Below are positions 41,158-51,773 of a stretch of 64,000 nucleotides of DNA, one piece after another (within the stretch, counting starts at the first letter, position 1; each line of letters starts with the position of its first letter). Source of the DNA: Nocardia sp. NBC_01503 (GTDB lineage: Bacteria > Actinomycetota > Actinomycetes > Mycobacteriales > Mycobacteriaceae); NCBI RefSeq assembly GCF_036327755.1, contig NZ_CP109596.1:4650001-4714000 (forward strand). Reading direction: 5' to 3'. The notes beneath the pieces were generated by a model that was given only the letters and a program-made list of their open reading frames with translations, was not told the DNA's origin and did no database searches. The position numbers and the translations under genes are program-made.

Positions 41158-41535
41158 TTATTCGTGCGTGGGTTCGCCCGTGACCACGTGATCCGCGTGG
41201 TTCAGACCCTCGCGCACCAGGCGCGCGAGATGCCCGTCGCGAATGCGGTAGATGATGCGGCGGCCCTCGCGCCGGGTATCCACGAGTCCGGTGAACCGCA
41301 GCTTGGCCAGATGCTGGCTGACCGCGGTCCTGGATGCGTCACACGCCTCGGTGAGCGCGCTGACATCTGCCTCACCCGAGGCGAGAATCCAGAGAATATG
41401 CAGCCGAGTCGGATCCGAGAGCATGCGGAAGGTCTCGGTGGCGGCGTCCAGGCGAGCCTGATCGGGATCGATGCGGTGCGCGAGACTGGGAGCGGCGGTC
41501 GACAGCGCCTCCGCGTCGCGCTTGCTCGCCACCAC
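41158..41535 (-). CDS. ArsR/SmtB-family transcriptional regulator
   Basis: 125 aa. The winged helix of the family is clear: TFRMLSDPTRLHILWILASG, ADVSALTEACDASRTAVSQH and LVDTRREGRRIIYRIRDGHL. A metal-site set of His/Cys may be formed by Cys in TEACDAS and the C-terminal His cluster (LNHADHVV, PTHE), as in nickel/cobalt sensors, but this is tentative. It lies just upstream of the monooxygenase on the same strand and may control it. Confidence 0.88.
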   Translation of the reverse strand: MVASKRDAEALSTAAPSLAHRIDPDQARLDAATETFRMLSDPTRLHILWILASGEADVSALTEACDASRTAVSQHLAKLRFTGLVDTRREGRRIIYRIRDGHLARLVREGLNHADHVVTGEPTHE

Positions 41536-41684
41536 TCACCCTCCTGCCGTCATCACCTCGCCGCCCCACATCCGCGCGGCCGTAGTTGCAGCAAGTGTAG
41601 CTATCGCGCCCCGGGTGATACGCGCACACAGCAGCCCGGTCCAGACCGGTGCGGCCACCTGCGTGGACCGCTATCCTCGCCGGT

Positions 41685-42494
41685 ATGTGGAGGAACCTTG
41701 CGGCCGCTACAGCCGCGGTTTCGGCACTACTGCTGACCGGCTGCGCCCAGCGAGACAGCGCGGAACCCGCCGCCACCCTCGAGGCCAGCGTGGCGCCGGT
41801 GGTCTCCGCCACCGCCACACCGGGCACCGAACCACCACCCACCGCCGAAGCGCCCGGCGCGAACCCGGCCACCTCACTCGCGCCCTGCGGCGATATCGGC
41901 ACGGCCGCAACGGTTCCCGACTGTCTACTACAATCCCATGATCCCGCCGGACTCGGCTTCGAAGTCCGGCACACCGGCGGTCGGGCGCATATCGTCACCA
42001 CCGTCAGTGTGTTCGGTGACGGCCACCGGGTGCGCCAGACCATTGTCGAACCGGATACCGACGCCTCCGGAACCGTCCCGAAACTTCGGGACCTGGACAA
42101 TGACGGCCGCGACGAACTGATCGTCCCCCTCGCGCTGACCACCGCGAACGCCCGCTACGCCATCTATCACGTCACCGGCGACGCCCTGGACTACCACCGC
42201 GCCGGTGAACTCTCCGGGGTCGGCATGGACACCTCCGCCGCGAACTACGTACTGGTCTCCGCCCGCATCGGGTACGCCAGTTGGGATATCCAGTTCTGGA
42301 CCTTCGTCGCCGACAAACTCCAGCCGCTGCTCACCGCCCAGGTCCGCCCCATCGACGACGGCACCGGAAAAGTGGCCGGAACCACTTGCACCGCAACGGA
42401 TTCCGGCGGCCTCAACACCATGGGCCTGTCCGAAGACCAGGCCACCCAGCAATTCTGCGCCGAACCCGCCGTCCAACGCCTCCGCCGCAACTGA
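41685..42494 (+). CDS. Lipoprotein, hypothetical
   Basis: 269 aa from ATG 41685. A lipobox is visible in the signal peptide (MWRNLAAATAAVSALLLTGC, Cys20). A Pro/Ala/Thr-rich linker follows, then a beta-rich domain (VSVFGDGHRVRQTIVEPDTD, LRDLDNDGRDELIVPLALTT). The DLDNDGRDEL stretch resembles an FG-GAP/VCBS-type calcium-binding repeat. Probably anchored in the membrane, facing outward. Function unknown. Confidence 0.78.
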   Translation: MWRNLAAATAAVSALLLTGCAQRDSAEPAATLEASVAPVVSATATPGTEPPPTAEAPGANPATSLAPCGDIGTAATVPDCLLQSHDPAGLGFEVRHTGGRAHIVTTVSVFGDGHRVRQTIVEPDTDASGTVPKLRDLDNDGRDELIVPLALTTANARYAIYHVTGDALDYHRAGELSGVGMDTSAANYVLVSARIGYASWDIQFWTFVADKLQPLLTAQVRPIDDGTGKVAGTTCTATDSGGLNTMGLSEDQATQQFCAEPAVQRLRRN

Positions 42495-42499
42495 CACCG

Positions 42500-42578
42500 C
42501 TCGTCATCCCGGCATGGTTTTGGCCGGGATCTTCTGACCGAGGTGGATCCCGGCCAAGAAGCGCGCCGGGATGACGAG
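42500..42578. repeat. Interspersed palindromic repeat, copy 1
   Basis: 79 bp bounded by CTCGTCATCCCGG and its complement CCGGGATGACGAG, with an inner inverted pair GGCCGGGATC/GATCCCGGCC. A second copy lies at 45012-45090. It has no coding capacity and falls immediately after the lipoprotein gene, so it may also act as a terminator. Its dispersed, palindromic nature fits a REP- or MITE-like element. Confidence 0.85.
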
Positions 42579-42581
42579 AGG

Positions 42582-42607
42582 CTACTCCCCGAGGATGAGG
42601 GGAGTAG
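42582..42607. terminator. Hairpin between the repeat and the TerD-HNH gene
   Basis: CTACTCCCC (42582-42590) pairs perfectly with GGGGAGTAG (42599-42607) over an 8-nt loop. No T tract. It may terminate the rightward lipoprotein transcript. The following ~190 bp up to 42801 shows only short GC-rich symmetry. Confidence 0.5.
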
Positions 42608-42800
42608 TGCGGCGAGGACGCGGGAGTCATGCCGGAGTCGGATGCGAATCCGGAATTCTCCGGGGGATTCCGGATACCGCGGCGTGCCGCATTCGCCCAG
42701 GATTGAGAGGGGTCAGCGGCCGATTCCATGGCGAACCGGCCGGGTGACGGTCCTCGACAGCGTGGTCGAGGGGTGGCGCGGTGTGGCGCACCACGAGCGG

Positions 42801-44411
42801 TCAGATATTGGCGCCCTTTGTGCGATTGCAGGCGCGGCACAGGATTTGGAGGTTGGCGGCGCTGGTCGCGCCACCGCGGCTGAGCGGGATGATGTGGTCG
42901 AACTCGAGGTAGTGGCTATCGCCGCACTCGACGCATTTACCGCCGTCCCGCTGCCAGACCTGAGCCTTGATGTCCTGGGAGATACTGCGGGTATCGCGGC
43001 GGCCGGGGGACAGGGTCAGTCGTTTGGCCACCCGCAGCGCGCCCTCCATGGTGGCGGCGACATGATCCGGATCGGCGACCTCGAAGATCGCGCCGCCGCG
43101 CGCCGAGGTGGCCGAGACCGCCACTCGACCGCTCGTGGTGGTCACCGAAACCACACGGGCCCAAGGCATCTCGGTACCGGTATCCGGACCGGTGAAGCGC
43201 AGCTTCTTATTGCTGCAGATGAGTCGCCCCTCGGTGAGCTTCGGACCGCGCGCCAGCTGGCGAATGTGAATGGCGGGGACATTCAGATGCAGTTGCTCCG
43301 CGGGATCGAGGTGCAGCCCGGCCGCGCCCAGTATCGGGAGCTCGCCACCGCGCAGCCGAGTCAGCATGCGGCCGCGGCCCATTCGACGGCGCAGATCCTC
43401 GATGAGCGGTCCGTCCAGTGCCAGCGCGGTGATCGCGGCGTCGAAATCATCCATCTCGGACTGTTCGATACTGCCGTCCGCGAACGCGAACGCCACCAGG
43501 CGCTCCACATGGTCGTGCGCCAGTGGTTTCAAGGTGCCGAAGCCGGCCGCGGCGTCGATTCGCTGATAGCGCAGTGCGGTCCACAGCCCATCCCAGTCGT
43601 CGCCACGCGGCCCGCCCGCGCGCAGCACCCGCTCGGCCCGCCCGCGCCAGCCCGACAGATACGCCTCGATCTCCTCGGCGCAGTCTCGGCACGGCGCGGG
43701 GCCGCCGAACAGTCGCCAGCGCCGAGGACGCCCGCACCGGGAGCAATGCCGGGCATCCTCGGACGGTGCCGACCGCGTCGTAGCCGTCCAATCCCGGCCA
43801 TCCCACCAGCGCAGTCGCCCCGCCCCCTCGGGATCCGGATGCCAGTCCGCCCGTTCCGGATTCGGCGGCAAGACCGGGGGCGGGGGCGGCACCGCCCGCT
43901 CCACCTCGTCCGGATCGTCCACGTGGACCCCGAATTCGGTGACGATTCCGGCCAGTCCGCTGGCCCACCCCTGCCCGATGGCCCGGAAGCGCCACTCGCC
44001 TTCGCGCCGGTAGAACTCACCGAACATCATGGCGCGCACCGATTCCGCCTCGGTGATCTCGAACCAGGCGACCGGCCGATTGTGGTCGAAGACCGTGAGA
44101 ATCAATCCCGGCACCGCGGCGAAGGAGTCCGGTACCGACCCGGTCACCACAATCCGCTCCACCTCGGATTCGGTGCGCGGCAGCGAGACCGAGAGTCTCG
44201 CGGTCCCCGGATCCGGCTCCGGATCCAAGGTCACGGCCTGCGACACATGCCGGGGTGCGTTGAAGAAGACGAAATCCCGATCCGAGCGCACCTGCCCGCT
44301 ATCGGACAGCAGCAAGGCGTGCGCATCCAGCTCATGATCGGACTGCCACGAAAGGACAACCGTCAGAAGCGATGTCGGTACCGGCGCATGACCACCCTTG
44401 GTGAGTTTCAT
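42801..44411 (-). CDS. TerD-domain protein fused to a zinc ribbon, a TerB-like region and an HNH nuclease
   Basis: 536 aa from ATG 44411. Order: TerD domain (about 1-165; TSLLTVVLSWQSDHELDAHA, DFVFFNAPRHVSQAVTLDPE); a short DUF2510-like WW motif (ADWHPDPEGAGRLRWWDGRD, about 190-210); a zinc ribbon (HCSRCG and CRDCAEE, about 225-250); a helical TerB-like part (LVAFAFADGSIEQSEMDDFD); a PH-like strand region (LTEGRLICSNKKLRFTG); and a C-terminal HNH nuclease (KCVECGDSHYLEFDHIIPLS and LCRACNRTK). TerD proteins bind calcium in stress and phage-response systems, and Ter-nuclease associations are known. A DNA-damaging or phage-responsive role is inferred. Confidence 0.85.
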   Translation of the reverse strand: MKLTKGGHAPVPTSLLTVVLSWQSDHELDAHALLLSDSGQVRSDRDFVFFNAPRHVSQAVTLDPEPDPGTARLSVSLPRTESEVERIVVTGSVPDSFAAVPGLILTVFDHNRPVAWFEITEAESVRAMMFGEFYRREGEWRFRAIGQGWASGLAGIVTEFGVHVDDPDEVERAVPPPPPVLPPNPERADWHPDPEGAGRLRWWDGRDWTATTRSAPSEDARHCSRCGRPRRWRLFGGPAPCRDCAEEIEAYLSGWRGRAERVLRAGGPRGDDWDGLWTALRYQRIDAAAGFGTLKPLAHDHVERLVAFAFADGSIEQSEMDDFDAAITALALDGPLIEDLRRRMGRGRMLTRLRGGELPILGAAGLHLDPAEQLHLNVPAIHIRQLARGPKLTEGRLICSNKKLRFTGPDTGTEMPWARVVSVTTTSGRVAVSATSARGGAIFEVADPDHVAATMEGALRVAKRLTLSPGRRDTRSISQDIKAQVWQRDGGKCVECGDSHYLEFDHIIPLSRGGATSAANLQILCRACNRTKGANI

Positions 44412-44516
44412 TGTGATCGAACTATGCCACGCACCCCCGACACCCTCCGAAGCGCCGGAGAAGGCCCGGTGCGCGCCAGGATTTACGCGGCACCCAAGCT
44501 GCGGCACAGTGGAATC

Positions 44517-45008
44517 ATGACCACACCCAAGGGCCCCGGCCGCCAGCCCCCGCGCGGCAAACCGCAATCCCCGCGCGTGCCCACGCCAAGCGAGATCCTC
44601 GCCGCCGCCCAGGCCGCCGTCGTCGCCGCGCAGGCCGCCGCCGGTGACGCCCTCGACTCCGCGCAACTCACCGCCACCCAGGCATTCGATACCGCCGTTC
44701 GCCTACCCCCGGCCTCCATGCACCTGGCCGCTCAACTCCCCGATCTCATCGAGAGCCTCACCGTCGCGGTCGAACGCCTCAACTCCACCATCGACCGCCT
44801 GGACCGCACCCTGACGCTGGCCGAACCGGCCCTGGTCACCTACGACAAACTTCTCACCCGCCTGGAGTCCATCTCCGCCGCCGGTGAGGAGGCCATGTCA
44901 CGACTGGAGAAGCTGCCCGGAGTCTCCCTGCTTGGCCGTCTCGCCGGCATCACCCGCGAAGTTCCCGAGCCCGAACCACCCCTGCCGAGGCCGCGCCGAA
45001 TCAAATAA
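44517..45008 (+). CDS. Helical hypothetical protein, divergent from the TerD-HNH gene
   Basis: 163 aa from ATG 44517. After a basic Pro-rich head (TPKGPGRQPPRGKPQSPR), long amphipathic helices follow (EILAAAQAAVVAAQAAAGDA, IESLTVAVERLNSTIDRLDR), a coiled-coil-type pattern, and a Pro-rich tail. No membrane segment. It shares a ~105-bp divergent promoter region with the TerD-HNH gene. Function unknown; phasin-like or polymer-coating proteins have a similar layout, which is only a suggestion. Confidence 0.65.
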   Translation: MTTPKGPGRQPPRGKPQSPRVPTPSEILAAAQAAVVAAQAAAGDALDSAQLTATQAFDTAVRLPPASMHLAAQLPDLIESLTVAVERLNSTIDRLDRTLTLAEPALVTYDKLLTRLESISAAGEEAMSRLEKLPGVSLLGRLAGITREVPEPEPPLPRPRRIK

Positions 45009-45011
45009 GCC

Positions 45012-45090
45012 TTCGTCATCCCGGCATGGTTTTGGCTGGGATCCACACTGGCCGAGGTGGATCCCGGCCAAAAGCGCGCCGGGGTGGCGA
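45012..45090. repeat. Interspersed palindromic repeat, copy 2
   Basis: Matches copy 1 (42500-42578) over its length, starting CTTCGTCATCCCGGCATGG and ending in a diverged right arm (CCGGGGTGGCGAA instead of CCGGGATGACGAG). Its right end is also the first unit of the tandem array that follows. Confidence 0.8.
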
Positions 45091-45387
45091 AGGGAGTTCG
45101 CTCGCGTGGGGGTGGCGAGGGGAGTTCGCTCGGCCTGGGGTGGCGAAGGGAGTTCGCTCGCGCCGGGGTGGCGAGGGGAGTTCGCTCGGCCTGGGGTGGC
45201 GAGGGGAGTTCGCTCGGCCTGGGGTGGCGAGGGGAGTTCGCTCGGCCTGGGGTGGCGAGGGGAGTTCGCTCGGCCTGGGGTGGCGAGGGGAGTTCGCTCG
45301 GCCTGGGGTGGCGAGGGGAGTCCGCTCGGCCGGGGGCAGCGAGGCGAGTTCGCTCGGCGTTCGGGGATGGCGAGGGGGTTCGTTCGG
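45081..45387. repeat. Tandem array of a 28-bp unit, about 11 copies
   Basis: Unit GGGGTGGCGAGGGGAGTTCG plus CTCGGCCT, repeated head to tail. The five central units are identical; units at both ends have substitutions or length changes. There are no spacers, so it is not a CRISPR array. It lies between the convergent helical-protein gene and pabAB and ends at the pabAB stop. A long leftward frame across it is a product of the repeat, not a gene. Confidence 0.92.
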
Positions 45388-47550
<2,163 letters not shown>

Positions 47551-47675
47551 TTGGCTGGCAACTTTACGCCACGCCACCCCGCGCCCCGGGTCTCGACCTG
47601 CGTGAACGAGGCCACCGCCACTTCTGCTGGCATATGCCTTCAGTTGTGCTGGACGGTTACGGCACAATGTGGGGC

Positions 47676-48731
47676 ATGTCTGAAGTGCAGCCGGTCGATG
47701 TGGATCGCGACCTCGTCGACTTCGCGGTCGTCGGGAAGTGGATGGATGAGCAGGGCTTGCCCGGCGGCGAATTCGAGGAGGTGAAACCCCTCGGCGGCGG
47801 CACCCAGAACATCATGCTGCGCTTCACCAGGGGTGGACGCGACTACGTGCTGCGACGCGGGCCCAAACATCTGCGGGCCGCCAGCAACAATGTGATCCGC
47901 CGCGAATCCCGCATCCTCGAAGCCCTCGCCGGCACCGGCGTGCGCGCGCCCCGCGTCATCGCGGCCGGGGCCGATGAATCGCTCATCGGGGCCAACTTCT
48001 ATCTGATGGAGCCGATCATCGGCTTCAACCCGCAGAACGAACTGCCCCCGCTGCACGCGGGCGATCCGGAGATCCGGCGGCAGATGGGACTCTCGGCCGT
48101 GGAGGCCATCGCCCGGCTCGGCGCACTCGACCACGAGGCGCTCGGACTCTCGGATTACGGCAAGCCGGAAGGCTTCCTGGAGCGTCAGGTTCCGCGCTGG
48201 CTCAAAGAACTCGAGTCCTACAGCGTCAATGAGGGCTATGCCGGACCCGAGATCCCGGGCGTCGACCGCGTCGGCGAATGGCTGGACCGCAATCGCCCCG
48301 CGCAGTGGCAACCGGGCATCCTGCACGGCGACTGCCACCTCGCCAACATGATGTTCTCCTATGACGGCCCGCAGGTCGCGGCCATGGTCGACTGGGAGAT
48401 GTCCACCATCGGTGATCCGCTGCTGGATCTGGGCTGGCAGATCGCGACCCGCCCGGAGCCCGGCACCACCGGCGCGGCGCTCATCGGCTCCCTCGGTGCG
48501 GTCGGCGGCCTGCCCACCGCGGCGGAGATGACCGAGCACTACGGCAAGTTCTCCGACCGCGACCTGAGCAATGTCACCTGGTATACGGTGCTGGCCTGCT
48601 TCAAACTCGGCATCGTGCTGGAGGGCACCTATGCCCGCGCGGCTGCGGGCAAGGCGCCCAAGGAAGTTGGCGACTTCCTGCACGCCATCACCCTGGAGCT
48701 GTTCGGCAAGGCGCATCAGCTGATGGAGTGA
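47676..48731 (+). CDS. Aminoglycoside phosphotransferase-family kinase
   Basis: 351 aa from ATG 47676. Kinase motifs: LGGGTQNIMLRFTRGGRDYV (nucleotide loop), PGILHGDCHLANMMF (catalytic Asp) and AMVDWEMSTIGDPLLDLGWQ (metal Asp). Proteins like this are often encoded near acyl-CoA dehydrogenases (the FadE36-type phosphotransferases) and probably phosphorylate a small metabolite rather than an antibiotic. Divergent from pabAB. Confidence 0.88.
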   Translation: MSEVQPVDVDRDLVDFAVVGKWMDEQGLPGGEFEEVKPLGGGTQNIMLRFTRGGRDYVLRRGPKHLRAASNNVIRRESRILEALAGTGVRAPRVIAAGADESLIGANFYLMEPIIGFNPQNELPPLHAGDPEIRRQMGLSAVEAIARLGALDHEALGLSDYGKPEGFLERQVPRWLKELESYSVNEGYAGPEIPGVDRVGEWLDRNRPAQWQPGILHGDCHLANMMFSYDGPQVAAMVDWEMSTIGDPLLDLGWQIATRPEPGTTGAALIGSLGAVGGLPTAAEMTEHYGKFSDRDLSNVTWYTVLACFKLGIVLEGTYARAAAGKAPKEVGDFLHAITLELFGKAHQLME

Positions 48732-48846
48732 GCCGGGCCGCGACCCGCTCCCATCGCGGTCGCGGTTCGGCAAACCTGTCGCGATCTTGGCGACGCGTGG
48801 CGGGATATCGGTGGCCGAAAAGCTCGCGCCATCGTAGGTTACCGAT

Positions 48847-49443
48847 ATGCCGATCGTGCCCGATGCCAAGGACTGGACCTGGGTGCTGGAGCGCACCTGC
48901 GACGAATGCGGATTCGACCCGAGCGCCACCGCGTTCGAGTCGATTCCGAGTCGGGTGCGCTCCAGCGCCGCGGTGCTGACCGCCGCCCTTAATGCTCCGA
49001 ATGCCACTGTGCGGCCGGACGATTCGACCTGGTCCGCGCTGGAGTACGCCGCGCACGTCCGCGATGTGTGCCGGATCTTCGAGCACCGCCTCGATATCAC
49101 CCGCACCGGTTCGGCCCGCCCCGGCCCGCTGATCGGCGGCTACGACACCGCGGTCACCATCGATGATTCCGGCATCCCCATGTTCGCCAACTGGGACCAG
49201 GACGAGACCGCCCGCGCCGAGAACTATGCGGCACAGGACATTACGCGGGTCGCCGCCGACCTGCGCGCCGCCGCCGAAACCACCGCTCGCGCATACGAAT
49301 CCGTTCCGGCGGACGAGCTCAACCATCCGGCCAAGCGCAGCAACGGCTCACTCTTCACGGTGCAGACCCTGGGCAGGTACTTCCTGCATGACGTGGTGCA
49401 CCATGCCCACGATGTCGAGAACCGCGGCACCGCAACGGCTTAG
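48847..49443 (+). CDS. DinB-like protein
   Basis: 198 aa. A four-helix DinB-like pattern with potential metal-binding His residues: TWSALEYAAHVRDVCRIFEH (about 62-81) and GRYFLHDVVHHAHDVENRG at the end. DinB-superfamily proteins bind divalent metals and act in thiol-dependent reactions, such as mycothiol transferases in actinobacteria. No catalytic partner is adjacent. Convergent with the deiminase gene, 2 bp apart. Confidence 0.82.
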   Translation: MPIVPDAKDWTWVLERTCDECGFDPSATAFESIPSRVRSSAAVLTAALNAPNATVRPDDSTWSALEYAAHVRDVCRIFEHRLDITRTGSARPGPLIGGYDTAVTIDDSGIPMFANWDQDETARAENYAAQDITRVAADLRAAAETTARAYESVPADELNHPAKRSNGSLFTVQTLGRYFLHDVVHHAHDVENRGTATA

Positions 49444-49445
49444 GG

Positions 49446-50453
49446 TTATACCGCTGGTTGCTGCTGGGTGGTGCAGTGGATACCGCCGCCTCCAGCCGCG
49501 ATGGCATCGATATTCACCTGGACGACCTCGCGATCCGGAAACAGCCGCCGCAGCGTGTTCGCGGCCGCGGTATCGCGCGGGGCATCGCCGAACTGCGGGG
49601 CGATCACACCGCCATTGCAGAGGTAGAAGTTGATATAGCCCGCCGCGAAATCCCCGTCCACCCACTCGGAGCGGACGGTGTCCGGGCCCTCGATGATCTC
49701 GAGGTGCAGGGGACGACCGTGCTGATCGGTGGCCTCCTTCAGGATCTCCTGATGGATGCGGGTGACCTCGTAATCGAAGGCATCCGGATCGTTCTCCAAT
49801 CCGGCCACCACCACGCCCGGGCGGGCGAAGCGGGCGTAGAAATCGGTGTGCCCGTCGGTGATATCGCGCCCGGCGATACCCGGCAGCCAGATGATCTTCT
49901 CGATGCCGAGCAGGCGCCCCAGCTCCTGCTCGACCTCCGGTTTGGTCCAGTCCGGATTCCGATTGTCGTTCAGCACACAGCTTTCGGTGATGATGGCCAG
50001 CCCTTCGCCGTCCACCTCGATACCGCCGCCCTCCAGGACGAGTTCGGTATGCACCGCCTCAGCGCCCGCCTGCGCGGTCACATAGCTGGCGGTCATGGCA
50101 TCCTCGGCATGCTCCTGCTTATCGCCCCAGCCATTGAAATTGCAGTCGATACCCGCCTGCGCGCCGGATTCGTCGAAGACGAAGACCGGACCCGAATCGC
50201 GCAGCCACAGGTCATCCAGGGGTGTCTCGTACAGGGTGATGTCCGGGCCGACCAGCGCACGTGCCACCGCGAGCTCGTCGGGCCGCACCAGCATGGACAC
50301 CGGTTCGAAACGCGCGATGGTGCGGGCGATATCGGCGAGAGCGCGCTGGGCCAGGGGGAGCAGGTCGGCGGTCCAGACCTGCTCACTCGCTCCGAACGCC
50401 ATCCAGGTGCGCAGGTGCGGGCGGCCTTCGTCGGGCATCCGGTATCGCTGCAT
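49446..50453 (-). CDS. aguA: Agmatine deiminase family protein
   Basis: 335 aa. Peptidyl-arginine/agmatine deiminase fold: LWLRDSGPVFVFDESGAQAG (about 84-103), LEGGGIEVDGEGLAIITESC, GHTDFYARFARPG (His) and the catalytic Cys in AAGGGGIHCTTQQQP near the C-terminus. Agmatine deiminase makes N-carbamoylputrescine in polyamine synthesis. No carbamoylputrescine amidase is in view. Confidence 0.9.
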   Translation of the reverse strand: MQRYRMPDEGRPHLRTWMAFGASEQVWTADLLPLAQRALADIARTIARFEPVSMLVRPDELAVARALVGPDITLYETPLDDLWLRDSGPVFVFDESGAQAGIDCNFNGWGDKQEHAEDAMTASYVTAQAGAEAVHTELVLEGGGIEVDGEGLAIITESCVLNDNRNPDWTKPEVEQELGRLLGIEKIIWLPGIAGRDITDGHTDFYARFARPGVVVAGLENDPDAFDYEVTRIHQEILKEATDQHGRPLHLEIIEGPDTVRSEWVDGDFAAGYINFYLCNGGVIAPQFGDAPRDTAAANTLRRLFPDREVVQVNIDAIAAGGGGIHCTTQQQPAV

Positions 50454-50557
50454 CGAACGACTCCTGACCTCGTTGGCACCCGCGAAAAAGGTGCGGGCAA
50501 ACCGTTGGCGAATACGAGGTTAGCGGGTGTTCGGGGCGGTTCCGGGGAGGAACGCGG

Positions 50558-51748
50558 TCAGACGCTGCGGCGCAGCGCCTCGCGGAGATTACGGGAGCGC
50601 ACATCGTCCAGGACCGCCATGCCCAGGCGGTTCATGGTGTAACCGAAGCCCAGACCCGTTGCGGGATCGGCGAATCCGAAGGAGCCGCCGTAGCCGGTGG
50701 TGCCGTAGGCGCGCGCATCGGTGCCGAAACGGAAGCCGCCGCAGGACTTTCGGAAGCCGAGGTGGTAGCGGCTCGGGGTGAGCAGCACCAGATCCTCGGC
50801 AGGCACCTCCTGTGCGGTATCGGCGGATGCCAAGCGGTCCAACAGCTCCGCGTCGATGGGCAGCTCGCCGGTGCGGCCCGCCGCCGCACCGTAGACGCGA
50901 GCCAGGGAGCGGGCGGTGCCCACACCACCGGCGGCCGGGCTCTCCACCTCCAGGAATTCGCGGCGGGCGGCCCGGGCGGGCGCGCCGACCTGTGGAGAGT
51001 TCAAGGCGCGGAAGGAGAGTCCGCGCTTGGCGTACAGCTGCACGCCGATCCGCAGCGGCAGATCACGTTCGTAGCGCAGGATATCCAGGCCCTCGGTGGC
51101 GGAGAGAGTGGCGACGCGATCCAGCGAAACCGCCTCCGGCAGGCCGATATAGAAGTCCAGGCCGAGCGGCTTCGCGAAATCCTCGGCGAACACCCGGCCG
51201 AGCGTGCGGTGTCCGGGATCCACCCGGCGGATCAGTTCGCCCTGATACAGCCCGGCCGTGATCGGGTGATAGCCGTGTCGAGTTCCCGGCCGCCACAACG
51301 GTTTCTGTGCCGCCAGAATCGCGGCGAGCCCATCCAGATCCGCCATATCCCGCAGCCGCACCGTCCGATCCAATGCCGCCAGTCCCGCCTGATGATCCAG
51401 CAGCTGGCGGACGGTGATCGACTCCTTACCGTTCGCCGCGAACTCCGGCCAGTACCGTGCCACCGGAGCCGCATAGTCCAGCAATCCTCGGGAAACCGCC
51501 GCCGCCACCACGAATGCCGTCATGCCCTTGGTGGAGGACCACACCGGAGCCATGGTGTCCCGCTCCCATGCCAGCCGCCGCTTGCGATCGCGGTAGCCCG
51601 CCCACAGATCCACCACCGGCCGATCCCCGTCGAAGACGGCGACCGCCGCCCCGATCTCGCCGTGCGCGGCGAAATTCCGCCGAAAAGCATCCGCGACCGC
51701 CCCGAACCCGCTGTCCACCTCACCGTGGACCGTGACCTGCTCACTCAT
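50558..51748 (-). CDS. Class C beta-lactamase-like serine hydrolase
   Basis: 396 aa from ATG 51748. The SxxK motif is in PVWSSTKGMTAFVVAAAVSR (Ser near residue 70), and the overall pattern (VRQLLDHQAGLAALD, TRHGYHPITAGLYQGELIRR, with a Tyr of the YxN type) is that of EstB/LipL-type esterases. Such proteins are common lipases in mycolate bacteria. No signal peptide. Substrate unknown. Confidence 0.85.
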   Translation of the reverse strand: MSEQVTVHGEVDSGFGAVADAFRRNFAAHGEIGAAVAVFDGDRPVVDLWAGYRDRKRRLAWERDTMAPVWSSTKGMTAFVVAAAVSRGLLDYAAPVARYWPEFAANGKESITVRQLLDHQAGLAALDRTVRLRDMADLDGLAAILAAQKPLWRPGTRHGYHPITAGLYQGELIRRVDPGHRTLGRVFAEDFAKPLGLDFYIGLPEAVSLDRVATLSATEGLDILRYERDLPLRIGVQLYAKRGLSFRALNSPQVGAPARAARREFLEVESPAAGGVGTARSLARVYGAAAGRTGELPIDAELLDRLASADTAQEVPAEDLVLLTPSRYHLGFRKSCGGFRFGTDARAYGTTGYGGSFGFADPATGLGFGYTMNRLGMAVLDDVRSRNLREALRRSV

Positions 51749-51773
51749 GGTGGAACCGATCGTATCGAGCCGG

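Noticed and set aside
42543..44516. Rightward frame antisense to the TerD-HNH gene and fused to the helical protein
   Set aside because: Arg/Pro/Gly-rich shadow translation. The real rightward gene starts at ATG 44517.
45081..45387. CRISPR-like array
   Set aside because: The units follow each other directly with no spacers, the 28-bp unit is not a repeat/spacer alternation, and no cas gene is in the window.
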